A DNA stretch of 64,000 nt from Mycoplasma haemocanis str. Illinois (GTDB taxonomy: Bacteria > Bacillota_I > Bacilli_A > Mycoplasmatales > Mycoplasmoidaceae), in the NCBI RefSeq assembly GCF_000238995.1, contig NC_016638.1:806001-870000 (forward strand). The letters are read 5' to 3'. This document shows, in pieces, positions 19,897 through 38,948 of the stretch. The notes under the pieces are model-generated. The model had not been told where the DNA came from. It saw nothing but the letters and a program-made list of their open reading frames with translations, and searched no databases. A program made the position numbers and the translations under genes. Every line of letters starts with the position of its first letter. Position 1 is the stretch's first letter.

Positions 19897-20353
19897 CGCT
19901 TTCGTTCTGCATAATAGACTTAGGCTTTATCTCAACAGACCTATCAACCAACTTAGGTTTGTACTTATGTTGGTGAGCTCTCGGTTTCAATAGGTAAACA
20001 TTTAATTTCTTTCTTTCATCCTTATCATCAGAAAGACATATTTCCAAATGAGAAAATCTTTTTCTTATTAAATCGGCACGCCCCTTAGCCCTAGGAATAG
20101 TTCTCTTTAAAGTTCTTCCTTGATTGGCGGAAGAGCTAAATACATAAAGCTTATCTCCTGACATGGCATGATTATTAACAGCATTGGCCGCTGCAGACAT
20201 AAGTAGTTTTTTAAGAAATTTAGCTGTCTTTTGGGGTTGATTATCCAGAATTCTAATAGCCTCCATATAAGATTTATTCCTAATAAGACGACAACAGAGA
20301 ACTGCTTTCTTAGAGGATACATGAACATTCCTTTGGATAGCTCTAGCGATCAT
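19880..20353 (-). CDS. rplV: 50S ribosomal protein L22
   Basis: L22 (157 aa, longer than the usual ~110), lining the exit tunnel. Core: [44 protein letters not shown], then the tunnel hairpin [27 protein letters not shown] (family RGPxxKRxxPRAxGRAxxIxKRTSHITVVV). About 45 basic residues extend the C-terminus. The ATG overlaps the rpsS stop. Confidence 0.94.
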   Translation of the reverse strand: MIARAIQRNVHVSSKKAVLCCRLIRNKSYMEAIRILDNQPQKTAKFLKKLLMSAAANAVNNHAMSGDKLYVFSSSANQGRTLKRTIPRAKGRADLIRKRFSHLEICLSDDKDERKKLNVYLLKPRAHQHKYKPKLVDRSVEIKPKSIMQNESDGSKG

Positions 20354-20625
20354 TACTTCTTAGCTTTAGCGGCTGTATGCTGCTTAAACACTCGAGTAGG
20401 AGCGAACTCACCCAACTTATGGCCCAGCATGTATTCAGTACAATACACATTAATAAAATTCTTTCCATTATGAACAGCAAAGGTCAGCCCCACAAATTCA
20501 GGATATATCGTGCTCCTTCGGGATCAAGTCTTAATAATCTTCTTTTTTTCTTGAGCCTGCATAGCAATAGCCTTCTTCAACAAAGAAGATTCTACATATA
20601 AACCTTTCTTCGAACTACGTGACAT
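20353..20625 (-). CDS. rpsS: 30S ribosomal protein S19
   Basis: S19 (90 aa), partner of S13 in the head. An in-frame TGA encodes the Trp in [13 protein letters not shown], matching the family IKTWSRRSTIxPxFVGxTxxVHNGKxxxPVYVTExMVGHKLGEF. Here the middle reads [30 protein letters not shown]. The frame is complete from ATG at 20625 to TAA at 20353. Confidence 0.96.
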
Positions 20626-20630
20626 AGTAA

Positions 20631-21485
20631 CTAACGCTTACTCTTGAAATGTCTTGACAAAACAATCATAGAATTGGATCTTTTATTCTTTTTACGAGTC
20701 TTAACTCCCATACACTTTTTACCTCAAGGAGTTCTAGGCGCATCTCTCCCGATGGGACTTCTACCCTCTCCTCCTCCGTGGATGTGATCATTAGGGTTCA
20801 TGGCGGAACCTCTAACTGTCGGTCGAATCCCTAAGTAACGAGTTTTACCAGCCTTTCCCAAACGAACTAAATTATGATCCACATTAGAAACTTGTCCAAC
20901 TGTGGCTCTAGCTTCATTCAGTATCTTCCTATTCTCCTTAGAAGATAATTTTACAACCGTATAACGACCAGTGGTATCTCTACCTAGAATTTGAGCATAA
21001 GAACCAGCCGATCTTGCAATCTTACCGCCTCTGTTTGGAGCTATCTCTATATTATGAACAAAAGTACCCTCTGCAATTTTACCAATAGGCATAGCGTTAC
21101 CAAGCTTGATATCAACTCCGTCGGCCCCAGATATTATAGTATCACCGACCTTTATTCCATGTGGAGTAAGAATATATCTCTTCTCCCCATCCACATAAGA
21201 AACTAGAGATATAAAGGAAGATCTGTTCGGATCATATTCAATAGTCTTAACAATCGCAGGTACTCCATCCTTATCCCTTTTAAAGTCTATGATTCTGTAA
21301 CGACGCTTATGTCCACCACCTCTGTGTCTAACGGTTATTTTTCCGGTATTATTCCTACCCCCAGTCTTATTAAGCTTCTTGGTTAAAGGTTTAAACGGCT
21401 TATCCGTAGTTAACTCTTTCCTGTAATCAATAAATATAATTCTCCTTCTTCCTGAACTTCTGGTAACAACTTGTCGTATTGACAT
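20631..21485 (-). CDS. rplB: 50S ribosomal protein L2
   Basis: L2 (284 aa), needed for subunit joining and the peptidyl transferase centre. Family blocks: [55 protein letters not shown], and the catalytic-region [33 protein letters not shown], where W is TGA. The tail is basic ([10 protein letters not shown]). Total length is normal. Confidence 0.97.
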
Positions 21486-21487
21486 AA

Positions 21488-21802
21488 CTATTCCTTAGCA
21501 GCCTCTTCCGCTTGCTTATTTAAATTACTGAAATCTTCTCCAGACACAGTTATATATGCAACCTTAGAAGCCTTCGTATAGTTATACCTACTCCTATTAG
21601 AATAACGAGCTTTAGAGGGTTTTTCATTGATAATATTCACATACTTAGGCTTGACACCAAACATAGACTCAAAAGCAATAGCCACCTGATGTTTAGAAGC
21701 TTTCAGATTAACGTAAAAACTAAGCTTTGGATTAGGTAAGGTTTTCATGGCCTGAACCTTTTCGGTTATCTTAGGTTTAAGTATTACTGAAGTTATTTCC
21801 AT
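21488..21802 (-). CDS. rplW: 50S ribosomal protein L23
   Basis: L23 (104 aa), docking site for trigger factor and SRP at the exit. Pattern: [14 protein letters not shown] (family IxxPxxTEKS), [38 protein letters not shown] and a [11 protein letters not shown] strand. A short acidic tail follows. It overlaps rplD by 10 bases. Confidence 0.95.
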   Translation of the reverse strand: MEITSVILKPKITEKVQAMKTLPNPKLSFYVNLKASKHQVAIAFESMFGVKPKYVNIINEKPSKARYSNRSRYNYTKASKVAYITVSGEDFSNLNKQAEEAAKE

Positions 21803-22434
21803 GATCCTAAACGCTCACACAATAAATCCATTGCACCTTTGGTTAATAACAAAAAGTTCTGATTCATCAAATCCCTCACAGAACAGTGGAAAAAGTCCCG
21901 ACATGTAACATTGGAAAGATTTCTAGAAACTAAGAATAACGAAGAAATTCCTTCTTTATCTAGAAGCAATAACTTTTTGGAATCTAATTTAGACTTTTGC
22001 AAAAATCCTTCAAACTCCTTAGTTTTCTTAAGAGATGAAAAACTTTCATCCAGTAGAGCAATATTCTCAGACTCAAATATTCCTTTTCAAACAGAGGCAA
22101 AAGCCAATCTAGAAACCTTTCTATTAACCCCTACCACATAATTTCTCATAGGAGAAGGACCAAAAGCTACACCACCCCCCCTAAATTGAGGGTTACGTCT
22201 AGAACCCTGTCTAGCCCTACCAGTATGCTTCTGTCTATAAGGTTTCTTACCTGTTCCAGAAACTTTCGATTTATTCTTAGTATCGTGAGTACCTTGCCTC
22301 CTATTTTGATTCTCACAGTTGACAGCCTCAAAAATAGCATGAGAATGAATCTCATCAGGAAGGATGACAGAAGCAGGCAATTCAAAGCTTCCAGTTATAT
22401 CTCCAGATGTGGAAAAAATACTAATTGACTTCAC
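21793..22434 (-). CDS. rplD: 50S ribosomal protein L4
   Basis: L4 (213 aa), exit-tunnel protein. The loop region is well conserved: [51 protein letters not shown] is the usual RxGTxxTKxRxEVxGxGxKPxxQKGTGRARxGSxRSPxWRGGGxxFGP. After a TGA-Trp the fold continues to the tail [14 protein letters not shown], with the last Trp from TGG. Confidence 0.95.
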
Positions 22435-23110
22435 TTCTTAAAATTTGAAAAGGCTCATCCACACACTTCTTCTTTCTAGTGGTGGTTTTTATTCTAACTA
22501 TGGAATTAGACCTTCCAACAACAGAGCCCTTTACAAACAACAAATTTTTCTCCGGATCAACATAAACTATCTCTAGATTAATCTGCGAAACTCTCTCACA
22601 TCCATATCTACCAGCCATCTTCTTACCCTTTCAAACCTTTTGAGGAGAAACACCACCTCTACCAGTCTCCAAAGAACCTTGATACCGATGGGGATATCCG
22701 GCACCATGAGAACGAGGTCCACATGAAAAATTCCACAGTTTAATAGCACCAGTAAAACCATGACCTCTGGTGATACCACTTATATCCACTAAATCTCCAG
22801 TCCTAAAAAGAGAATCCACTTTTAAAAATTCCCCTTCTTTTAAACCTTCCTGATTTGAATCTCTAAGCTCAAAAATATTCCGTCTTACCTCCAGACCCTT
22901 TTTTTGAAATTGACCCCGTACGGGTTTACTTAAACGTGTTTCTTTAATGCTACCATATCCCACAACCACTGCAGAATATCCATCCTTTTCTACAGTCTTT
23001 AGAGAAAGGATTAAATTAGGCTCAACTTCTATAGCTGTAACAGGAATCAAAATTCCAGAATCAGAAAATACTTGGGTCATACCCAACTTCTTCCCCACTA
23101 TAGCGAACAT
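22421..23110 (-). CDS. rplC: 50S ribosomal protein L3
   Basis: L3 (229 aa), early assembly protein. Family start [27 protein letters not shown]; the central [38 protein letters not shown] corresponds to KGxGFQGxIKRxxFxxGPxSHGSxxHRxxGSIG. A TGA-Trp precedes [10 protein letters not shown] (usual KGKKMAGHMG). It overlaps rplD by 14 bases. Confidence 0.96.
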
Positions 23111-23421
23111 TACCTAATATCAACACTGATGTCTAAAGAAGCGGGAAGAGTCATTTTTTGAACATCAACAACAAGTTCAGCAGGCGGAGCAATAAAGATA
23201 ATTAAACGTCTGTGTTCTCTCCTTTCAAACTGCTCCATGGATGGTTTATTAACGTGTGGAGATTTTTGAAAAGTATAAAGCTTCCTTTTAGTTGGTAAAG
23301 GCAAAGGCCCTTTTACTTGAGATTTGTGTAAAAGAGCTAATTCAACGATTTTCTTAACCCAAAGATCTAATAACCTGTAGTCAAATGAAAAGAGTTTAAC
23401 TCTAATCTCGTTGGAGAACAT
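23110..23421 (-). CDS. rpsJ: 30S ribosomal protein S10
   Basis: S10 (103 aa), first gene of the S10-spc-alpha supercluster and also a Nus-factor partner of NusB. Pattern: IRVKLFSFDYRLLDLWVKKIVELALLHKSQVKGPLPLPTKRKLYTFQKSPHVNKPSMEQFERREHRRLI. Its ATG is at 23421; a TATAAT hexamer lies 15 bases upstream. Confidence 0.97.
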   Translation of the reverse strand: MFSNEIRVKLFSFDYRLLDLWVKKIVELALLHKSQVKGPLPLPTKRKLYTFQKSPHVNKPSMEQFERREHRRLIIFIAPPAELVVDVQKMTLPASLDISVDIR

Positions 23422-23436
23422 ACGTACATTCTATAA

Positions 23437-23442
23437 ATTATA
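23437..23442 (-). promoter_or_regulatory. Candidate -10 box of the S10 ribosomal protein operon
   Basis: A perfect TATAAT reads toward rpsJ, ending 15 bases before its ATG, so the leader would be very short. No convincing -35 hexamer is seen at 16-18 bases, which is usual for mycoplasma promoters. Supported by sequence match and position only. Confidence 0.45.
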
Positions 23443-23500
23443 TTGGTGAATAACTTCAAACCGGCCTAATTTGAAAATTCGAGGATAAATTTTAATAGAA

Positions 23501-23893
23501 ATGAAGGGAATTCACAACATAAGCCTTACTTTAGATCTATTATCCCACCTAAAAGTCGGACTTATCTTATGGATTTTCCGCATATTTAAGAGGATACGAT
23601 AGCTATTTAAAAAACGAGTAGTCAACAAACAAAAAAGTAAAGTTAGATATAGTAAATTTTCAACTCTTCCCCAGTCTGAGAACTTGGGATTGGATCTAAA
23701 TATAGAGAGTATAGGATTAAAGGAATTGAATAGATTATTTGAACCTTTAACAACTACATATCAGAAAAAGCTAAAAAGGAGAGGGGCTCCTCAAATTCAA
23801 AAAAGCAGTAAATCAATATCACGAAGTTTTCGCACTAAAGCGGAAACTTTTAATCTTCCGAGTGCAGTATACTCATTCTCTTCTCTAAAATAA
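23501..23893 (+). pseudogene. Small plus-strand reading frame broken by an in-frame TAG
   Basis: From ATG at 23501 one frame stays open to TAA at 23891-23893 except for a TAG at 23600-23602. The first 33 codons contain a hydrophobic stretch (LLSHLKVGLILWIFRIF, with Trp from TGG) and a basic end. The part after the TAG is basic and polar (TYQKKLKRRGAPQIQKSSKS) and could start alone only at TTG 23684. No family is recognised. It occupies the roughly 500-base gap between rpsJ and tRNA-Thr, where nothing else is seen. It could be a decaying gene, a misread base, or a chance frame. Confidence 0.35.
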
Positions 23894-23921
23894 GGTGCAG
23901 ACAAATTAAAATTAAACGTAC

Positions 23922-23995
23922 GCCGAATTAGTTTAATGGCAAAACAGGGCAATGGTAATGCCCAGCTCGGGGTTCAATTCCCCGATTCGGCACCA
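23922..23995 (+). tRNA. tRNA-Thr (anticodon GGT)
   Basis: Cloverleaf by eye: acceptor GCCGAAT pairs fully with ATTCGGC; D-arm GTTT/AAAC; anticodon stem GGGCA/TGCCC around the 7-base loop ATGGTAA, giving anticodon GGT; T-arm CGGGG/CCCCG with TTCAATT. The discriminator A and CCA are encoded. It ends 2 bases before the rplL stop on the other strand. Confidence 0.92.
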
Positions 23996-23997
23996 CT

Positions 23998-24372
23998 TTA
24001 CTTAAACTCAACAACCGCTCCAGCTTCTACGAATTTCTTTTTAAGATCCTCAACTTCCACGGAAGGAACAGCCTCTTTCACTAAAGCTGGAACTGTATCA
24101 ACCATTTTCTTAGCTTCCATTAGACCCAATCCAGTCAACTCCCTAATAATCTTAATAACCGCAATTTTATTAGCCCCTGCATTAACCAGATGAAGATTAA
24201 ACTCAGATTGAGCATCCTCCTTAGGAGCATCCGCACCCCCAGATCCCGCAGCTACAGAAAAATTAGCAGAAATCCCAAATTCCTCTTCTATAGCCTTTAC
24301 TAAATCATTAAGTTCAAGAATAGAATACTGCTTCAGAGATTCAATTATCTCCTTAGACGAAAGTTTTGACAT
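23998..24372 (-). CDS. rplL: 50S ribosomal protein L7/L12
   Basis: Stalk protein (124 aa) that recruits translation GTPases. The N-terminal dimerisation helices (KEIIESLKQYSILELNDLVKAIEEEFGI) are followed by an Ala/Gly hinge (AAGSGGADAPK) and the C-terminal domain FNLHLVNAGANKIAVIKIIRELTGLGLMEAKKMVDTVPALVKE. It follows rplJ; rplK and rplA are not adjacent. Confidence 0.96.
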   Translation of the reverse strand: MSKLSSKEIIESLKQYSILELNDLVKAIEEEFGISANFSVAAGSGGADAPKEDAQSEFNLHLVNAGANKIAVIKIIRELTGLGLMEAKKMVDTVPALVKEAVPSVEVEDLKKKFVEAGAVVEFK

Positions 24373-24399
24373 AAACCTATCTAATTTTAATAATACAGT

Positions 24400-24891
24400 T
24401 TATTCTCCTGACTTAATATTTTTTACCATAAACGCAAATTTGTAAAGAGGACTCAAGATAGTTTGCGAGAATCGAACCAAAAGATCTTCTTTGGAGCCTA
24501 GAGTAGATAACAAAGATAAACTATCCCCTTTTATGATCTCATTATCAAAATAAGCCAACTTAAGTTTCAGAAAATCTTTATCTTTTGCTAACTTGGCTAT
24601 GTTTTGAAATGGAGATATATCATTTTTAGACAAAAGAATGGCGTTAGGTCCCACAATCTCCTCGGCACAATTCACACCGGTTTTTTGAAGAGATCTTAGA
24701 AGTATGTTGTTCTTATGTACGATCAATTTGGCATCTATCTTTCGCAATTGACTTCTCAATTGAGAAATCTCCTCAGCAGTGAGACCCAAATATTCAAAAA
24801 CCAAAAAAGAACCGTAGTCCTTTATTTCCTTAGCCAGCGAATCAACTAAAGCCGACTTTGCCTTTATTTTTTGTTCTAAATTAACGTTCAT
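24400..24891 (-). CDS. rplJ: 50S ribosomal protein L10
   Basis: L10 (163 aa), base of the L7/L12 stalk. Family pattern: KIKAKSALVDSLAKEIKDYGSFLVFEYLGLTAEEISQLRSQLRKIDAKLIVHKNNILLRSL, then GPNAILLSKNDISP. The C-terminal helix that binds L12 is present but divergent. The ATG faces rnpB across an 17-base divergent gap. Confidence 0.93.
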   Translation of the reverse strand: MNVNLEQKIKAKSALVDSLAKEIKDYGSFLVFEYLGLTAEEISQLRSQLRKIDAKLIVHKNNILLRSLQKTGVNCAEEIVGPNAILLSKNDISPFQNIAKLAKDKDFLKLKLAYFDNEIIKGDSLSLLSTLGSKEDLLVRFSQTILSPLYKFAFMVKNIKSGE

Positions 24892-24908
24892 TTAGTAATA
24901 ATTATAAG

Positions 24909-25291
24909 GCCAACTATCCAATACAGTTGTTGATTACTGATTTATTTTAAATAAATTAGGGGAAAGTCCTTACTTCCACGGCCTGCGATGGTCGTAATGT
25001 TGGTGCAAGCATATAAAAAATAAAGCTTGACGCTCCTTAAGGGGTGATGACGGGGAATAGGATAAGGCGAAAGCTACTACTTATTCTCTATAAAGTGCCA
25101 CAGAGACGAGCTATGCAGAAATGCATAGGTGAAACGCGGTAAACTCCTCCAGGAAGAAACCTAAATTACGGTAAGGGAATTTGTTTTCTGAAATTGAACG
25201 GAAAACAAGGGGATCCAAACGATCTCAGATTAATTATCAACGTATCCTCACAGGATAACAGAATAAGGCTTATTAAGGTTGGGTTGTTGGC
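24909..25291 (+). ncRNA. rnpB: RNase P RNA (bacterial type)
   Basis: Catalytic RNA of tRNA 5'-end processing. Conserved blocks appear in order: GGGGAAAGTCC, GTGCCACAGAGACGAG, GGTGAAACGCGGTAAACTCC, and the 3' block GATAACAGAATAAGGCTTA. The ends are set by P1 pairing of GCCAACTATCC (24909-24919) with GGGTTGTTGGC (25281-25291), one mismatch, followed by a T-run that could serve as terminator. The 3' end overlaps the lon stop region on the opposite strand by about 19 bases. Confidence 0.95.
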
Positions 25292-27651
25292 TCTTTTTTA
25301 AAAATCTGATCATAAATCTCCCAATACTCTTTAACCGGTATCAAATTAACTTGACTTCGAACATCCTCCGGTATATCTACAAGATTTTTAGAATTCTCGT
25401 GAGGAAAGTAGATAGTATCAACTCCACCCCTCACAGCTGAAACCACCTTCTCTTTTAAACCTCCAATAGGAAGTATCTTACCTCGAAGAGTTATCTCCCC
25501 AGTCATAGCTATACTTGGAGATACAGCCTCCTCTTTGAATGAAGAAATAATAGCTGTAGAGATAGTTACACCAGCAGAAGGACCATCTTTTGGTATTCCT
25601 CCTGATGGAACATGCAAATTTACATCTATATTATTCCAATCTATCTCCTTGGACTTAAGGCCAAATCTCTCTTCGTTTGCTCTTACAAAAGCCAACGCCA
25701 CAGAAGCCGATTCACGCATCGTATCTTTTAAATTACCAGTAAGAGAGAGATTTCCCTTTCCAGACATATAATTCACCTCTACTGGTAGCAAATCACCTCC
25801 AAATTCAGTATAAGCCATCCCATTAACAACTCCGGGAATCATAACTTCATCCTTAACTGTAAAATCGTACCTAGGATATCGCAAGTAGGATTCCACTTTA
25901 TCCAAGGTAATATGTTCCCTCTCTATCTCGCCCATAATCTGTCGCTTAACAACCTTTCTAGCTATCTTAGACAAACAATTTTTAAACTGACGAACTCCCG
26001 CTTCTTTTGTATATTTCTGGATAATAAATTCCAAAGCATCATCATCTATAGACAACTCTTTATCGTTTAATCCGCTCTCCCTAAGCACTTCCGCCAAAAG
26101 ATGTGCTTTCGCTATATGTAACTTCTCCTTCCCCGTGTAGGAATTAATGTAAATCATCTCCATCCTATTATGCAAAGGTTCTGAGATATTATCTTCATAG
26201 TTAGCGGTAGCTATAAACATAACCTTAGAAAGATCAATATCTTCCTCCACAAAATGATCACTGAACTTATCATTCTGCTTCGGATCTAAAACTTCCAAAA
26301 GAGCATGACTTGGATCTCCGTTATAACTAGATCCCACCTTATCAATCTCATCCAACAAACATACTGGATTATTAACTCCAGCTTGCTTCAAAGCGCGAAC
26401 GATCCTGCCCGGCATAGCAGCCACATAAGTTCTTCTGTGTCCTCTAATCTCCGATTCATCATGAACCCCTCCCAAAGATATCTTCACAAACTCCCTATTT
26501 AGAGCTGCAGCGATAGATTTAACTAAGGAAGTCTTACCAACTCCTGGGGGACCCACAAAGCACATAATGCTTCCTTTAGGATCTTGTAATTTCTTCTGGA
26601 CAGCAATAAACTCAAGAATCCTATCCTTAACTTTCTCCAATCCATAATGGTGATTATCTAACACCTCCTTAACCTTACTTAAATCCTCCTCATCTTTAGA
26701 AGACTTAAGTCAAGGGATATCAAGAATCCAATCTAAATAATTCCTAGTTATAACTGCCTCATTAGAATAGGAAGAAGTGTACTCAAGACGCCTTATCTCC
26801 TCTTCTATGCGGGCCTTTATCTGCTTGGGAAAAGCTTTCTGTTTTAACTTCTGACGGATCTTATTTAAAAGTGCCTCTTTAGAGGATGATTCCCCTAATT
26901 CTTCCCGTATAGCCTTAAGCCGTTCCCTCAGATAGAACTCTCGTTGTTGCCGAGAAATATTCTTGGAGACCTTTTTATTAATTCTACTGTCCAGCTCATT
27001 CTTAATATCATCGCTTATATATTCCATTTCCATCATAATCTTTAATCTCTTATTAACAGAGGGCTCCTCCAATATCTTCTGCTTAAATTCAACAGCACTC
27101 ATCTCATTCTTTGGCCATAAGTCAGCCAACTTATCCACCAACTCCGGAAGATCAGATTTAGTACAAGTATCTAAAGCCGAAAGAATGGATTTATATTCGG
27201 AAGAATCGCAATCAAATACCGCCGGTTTAGATTCTACAAATTCCTTAAAAGAAGCTAAAGTCTTAACAGTTCCTGGCTTACTTTCATTTTCAAAAAACTC
27301 AATATTTGAATATCAAGCTTTATCTAAGTCGGGATTTACCTTTAAATGAGTCAAGCTGGGTTTGAGTATTTTGGCCCTTTTTATTCCCTCAACGGATATC
27401 TTTAAACACCCATCTTCATCCCTACCCAAAAACTTAATCTTGGTTAAACAACCTACTTGATAAAAATCCTTATCACTCGGTTCGTCTAATTCTTTGTTTC
27501 TCTGAACTACAATTACTAAATTCTTGCTGAAATGATCAAGAGCAGCCTTTACAGAGCTAACCGAAAATCGTCTACCAATCTCCAGAATCTTCTTAGATCC
27601 TGGAAAAATTACATCATCTCTAGAAATGAGAATGGGAAACCTCTCACTCAT
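25273..27651 (-). CDS. lon: ATP-dependent protease Lon
   Basis: Cytosolic AAA+ serine protease (792 aa). Domain order: N-terminal substrate domain from residue 1 (FPILISRDDVIFPGSK), a coiled middle, AAA+ domain with Walker A GPPGVGKTS near 370 and Walker B VCLLDEID, then the protease domain with catalytic Ser in KDGPSAGVT near 690 and Lys in GGLKEKVVSA near 735. Two TGA-Trp codons fall inside. It follows tig after 19 bases; both serve protein quality control. Confidence 0.97.
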
Positions 27652-27670
27652 ATGAGTATGATTTTAGCAA

Positions 27671-28852
27671 TTAATCTAGTCTATTGCTAAAAAATAATTT
27701 ACTCTCCAAAAACTTAAAGGTTTTAAATTGAAGTACATGCATGTCTAATTCTTCCTTCGGTAAAGCAAATAAAGCTTCAGAACTTTTATATCCATAAAGT
27801 CAAGGTTTCTCATCCAACTCTTTGAAGAATGATTCCTGATCTCCTTCTTTAATAGATAAATTCTCTCTCTTCGATATTGCATCCAAAACACGACTTAACT
27901 TTAGATTCTTTATATTTTCAACCATTAAATCCTCAAAAGAAATACTATTATTTCCTCTCTTCCTTAGCAATTGAAAACCTTTATAAGTCTCAGTTTTCAA
28001 AGTCTCAACAGGCATAGGATCCAACTTATTATCTGCCGAAAGAATCCACTTCACAACCTCCCTGTGTCTGGATGACACGTTCTGCATTTCAAATTGGCTT
28101 CTGATTAATTTCTTAACCTCCTCCGGAGTAGTCTTCTCCGGAAAAGGAATATCTTTTATAAGTTGCTCATCTATCGTCCGCTTTTGTACGCACTCTATTA
28201 ATCTTATCTCCAACTTACAATTATCCAATTCTACTTCATTCTTAGATTCCTTAATAGCATCAAGAATACGTACATCCAAACGAGAACCGGATAAATCTAC
28301 TTCTAAAAAGTCGTAGCTATATTTTGTTATTAACTCTCCTTCCTTATTCTTAACTCTCATAGAAATAACTACCACATCTCCAACTTCCGGCTTTCCTTCC
28401 TTTTTAACCGGCCAAAATAATTCCTCCAACGACTTCTCCTCCACTAAGGTGGGGATTTTTTGATAATCAGAAAGAGTTACTTCAGGAACCTTCTCAAATG
28501 TTGCCTCATAAACTAACTTTCAAGTATCAAAATCCAGTTCTTTCACGGAATGGTCGACTTGCTTGCCGAAAATCTTGTCCTTTCAATCCTCATTAAATTC
28601 ATTGATTTCTTTACTGTAATAATCAACTACCTTAAATACAGCATTATCGGTTTCAGAATCTAAAGCACCTCTAGACTTTACATAATTTAAAACTACATCT
28701 AAACTAGCCTTTCCTTTTCTAAATCCAGGAATATTAAGTCTTTTTGAAAGATCTAAAAAATGCCTATTGTATATTTCTTTAAATTTCTCAGAATTCGACT
28801 CTACTGTTAAAAATATATGATTATCCTCAACCCTAGAACCCAATATTTTCAT
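27671..28852 (-). CDS. tig: Trigger factor
   Basis: Ribosome-bound chaperone (393 aa). The ribosome-binding signature is GFRKGKAS (family GFRxGKxP) in LNIPGFRKGKASLDVV. A divergent FKBP-like segment (GDVVVISMRVKNKEGELI) and a helical C-terminal arm follow. Several Trp are TGA. The FKBP domain lacks obvious active-site aromatics, so isomerase activity is doubtful. ruvX ends 2 bases upstream. Confidence 0.9.
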
Positions 28853-28854
28853 AT

Positions 28855-29286
28855 TTAAAAACTCACTAGTACTTCCTTATTTATGGAATCAAAGTAATCC
28901 TTTAATATTATTAGTGCCGCATAAGAATCCAACTTTTCTCTAGCCTTATTGGAGGAGAATTTTAAACTCTTTAAAAAAAATCAAGAATCACTGGAACTCA
29001 TATCTTCAGAAATAAACTTTATATCTCAACTAGTCCAAGCTTTTAACATTCGGAAAACTTGATCAATTTGACTCAAAATAGCATTCCCTTCCGAAGCTTT
29101 ACCAATTATAGCAATCCCTATTTCCTCTCAAAAACTACGAAGCTCAAACTTAAGCTTTTCAAAGAAAACTATCCCTTTGAAATTATCAAATCTAATCTTC
29201 CCGACTGGGAATATTAAAGACTGATCAATAGAAGACAAAGCAATCCCAATCTTCTTAGTTCCAATATCTAGGGAAAGAACCCTCAT
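28855..29286 (-). CDS. ruvX: Putative pre-16S rRNA nuclease YqgF/RuvX
   Basis: RNase H-fold protein (143 aa). It starts MRVLSLDIGTKKIGIALSS, matching the family LGIDxGxKRIGVAxSD with the first catalytic Asp. The C-terminus NKAREKLDSYAALIILKDYFD matches KxxxDxxAAxLILQxYLD with the last Asp. The middle (GEEIGIAIIGKAS) is more divergent than usual (family P-L). It lies between rpoC and tig with 2-base gaps. Five TGA-Trp codons explain why it appears broken under the standard code. Confidence 0.85.
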
Positions 29287-29288
29287 CA

Positions 29289-37350
<8,062 letters not shown>

Positions 37351-37363
<13 letters not shown>

Positions 37364-38943
37364 CTCCCGTTATCGAAGTAAACAACCTTCCCGTTAAAAC
37401 AGGAATCCACATCAAAAATAGATCTAAACTCCCTAAAAGTAGAAATCAAATCAGAAGTAGAGCCAGAAACTAAAACAGGATTTATAGATCTATGAAGAGA
37501 CAAGGATAAATGATCCTTAACCCCACAATAAACAGGACAGGAAAGATGGGGTGCTCCACATGTCATATCTAAGTTTTCCACAGAAATGAAGTTAAATAAA
37601 GGGACTGATAATCTCATAAACGAAATAGCTTCCAAAATAGCTGGATCAACATCTTTAGAGGAAACCAAAATAGCTCCAACGTCCTTGTTATTCTTCACAA
37701 CCTCCAAAAGAGAACCACAAATCTTCTCCACCTCTGAAGACATACCCCTCGTCCTAACCAACCCCATATGCCTATCGTAATTAAAAAATTTCTCAGATTC
37801 ATAAACAATATCACACATTGTCTTAACGGCAATTACAGGAAATAAACCCTGTGCAGTTTCTCCAGAAAGCATAGTACAATCTGTTCCTAACTCCGCAGCT
37901 CTATAAACATCACTAACTTCTGCACGAGTAGCCACAACACTCCTTTCCAAAGAATCAAGCATCTGAGTAGCAACGATAACCGGCTTTCCTTTCTCCCAAC
38001 ACTTTCTAACTATTTTCTTCGTCCAATACGGCACTTGAAAATAAGGGATCTCTAGACCCAAATCACCTCTAGCAATCATGACCCCATCTGAATATTCAAT
38101 AATGTCATCGATATTCTCACAAGATTTAAGAGTCTCAATTTTAGAAATGATCTTAATCTTATTTTTGATACCCTTCTCTTTGGAATGCTTTTCAATTAAA
38201 TTCCTTACTTCCAATATATTCTCTTTTGAATTAACAAATGACAGAGCTACATACTCAAAACCGTTATCCATTGCCAAACAAATATCAAACACATCCTTCT
38301 CACTTAAAAAATCCATGGAGTAATCAGCTCCCGGAAGATTTATTCTTTTATTGGCCTTAAGAATATGTCTATTTCTAACCTTCGCTTTAACCAACCCCTT
38401 AACCTTATCAACTTCCAATATCTCCAAACTAAGCTTACCATCCTCCACTAAGATAGTATTTCCAACAACACAATCATTTGCCATGTTATATCGACCAGTA
38501 GAATCTAAAACCGAAAAACCACTTTTATTTCCGATAATTCTTTCTATACAACTGATTGTAAGAATATCTCCGATCTCATACGTTACCCCCTCTTTTGCTT
38601 CCATAGTATAAACTCTGATTTCTGGACCTTTAGTATCGGCCATAAGAATCATAGGTCTCAAAAATTTACCCTTATTAGAATTACTATTTTGGGACTCTAT
38701 AAACTTCTTTTGAACCCTATTTATTAACTTAACCCTAAGCAACTGTTCTTCAGAAGATCCATGTGAAAAATTAAAACGAACACAATTAATTCCGGCCAAA
38801 ATCAAATCTTCAATAGTTTTCTCAACTACCGCTAAAGAACTAGAAAACTCAGGATTGCTCAAATCCTGTTCTGTGTTAAACTCCCTAGTTATAGCAGGTC
38901 CAAAAGTTGAAACAATCTTAGTATTTTTAAAAAGATATTTCAT
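37351..38943 (-). CDS. pyk: Pyruvate kinase
   Basis: Last ATP-forming step of glycolysis (530 aa, longer than the usual ~475). Motifs: TKIVSTFGPA, RFNFSHGSSEEQ, DTKGPEIRV, KINLPGADYS, the active-site MIARGDLGLEIP and ATQMLDS. The insertion lies near residues 75-100 (FIESQNSNSNKGKFLRP). The frame ends with a TGA-Trp and two more codons. It is followed immediately by rpoB and preceded by pfkA, so energy genes are read into the polymerase operon. Confidence 0.95.
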
Positions 38944-38948
38944 AGCCT

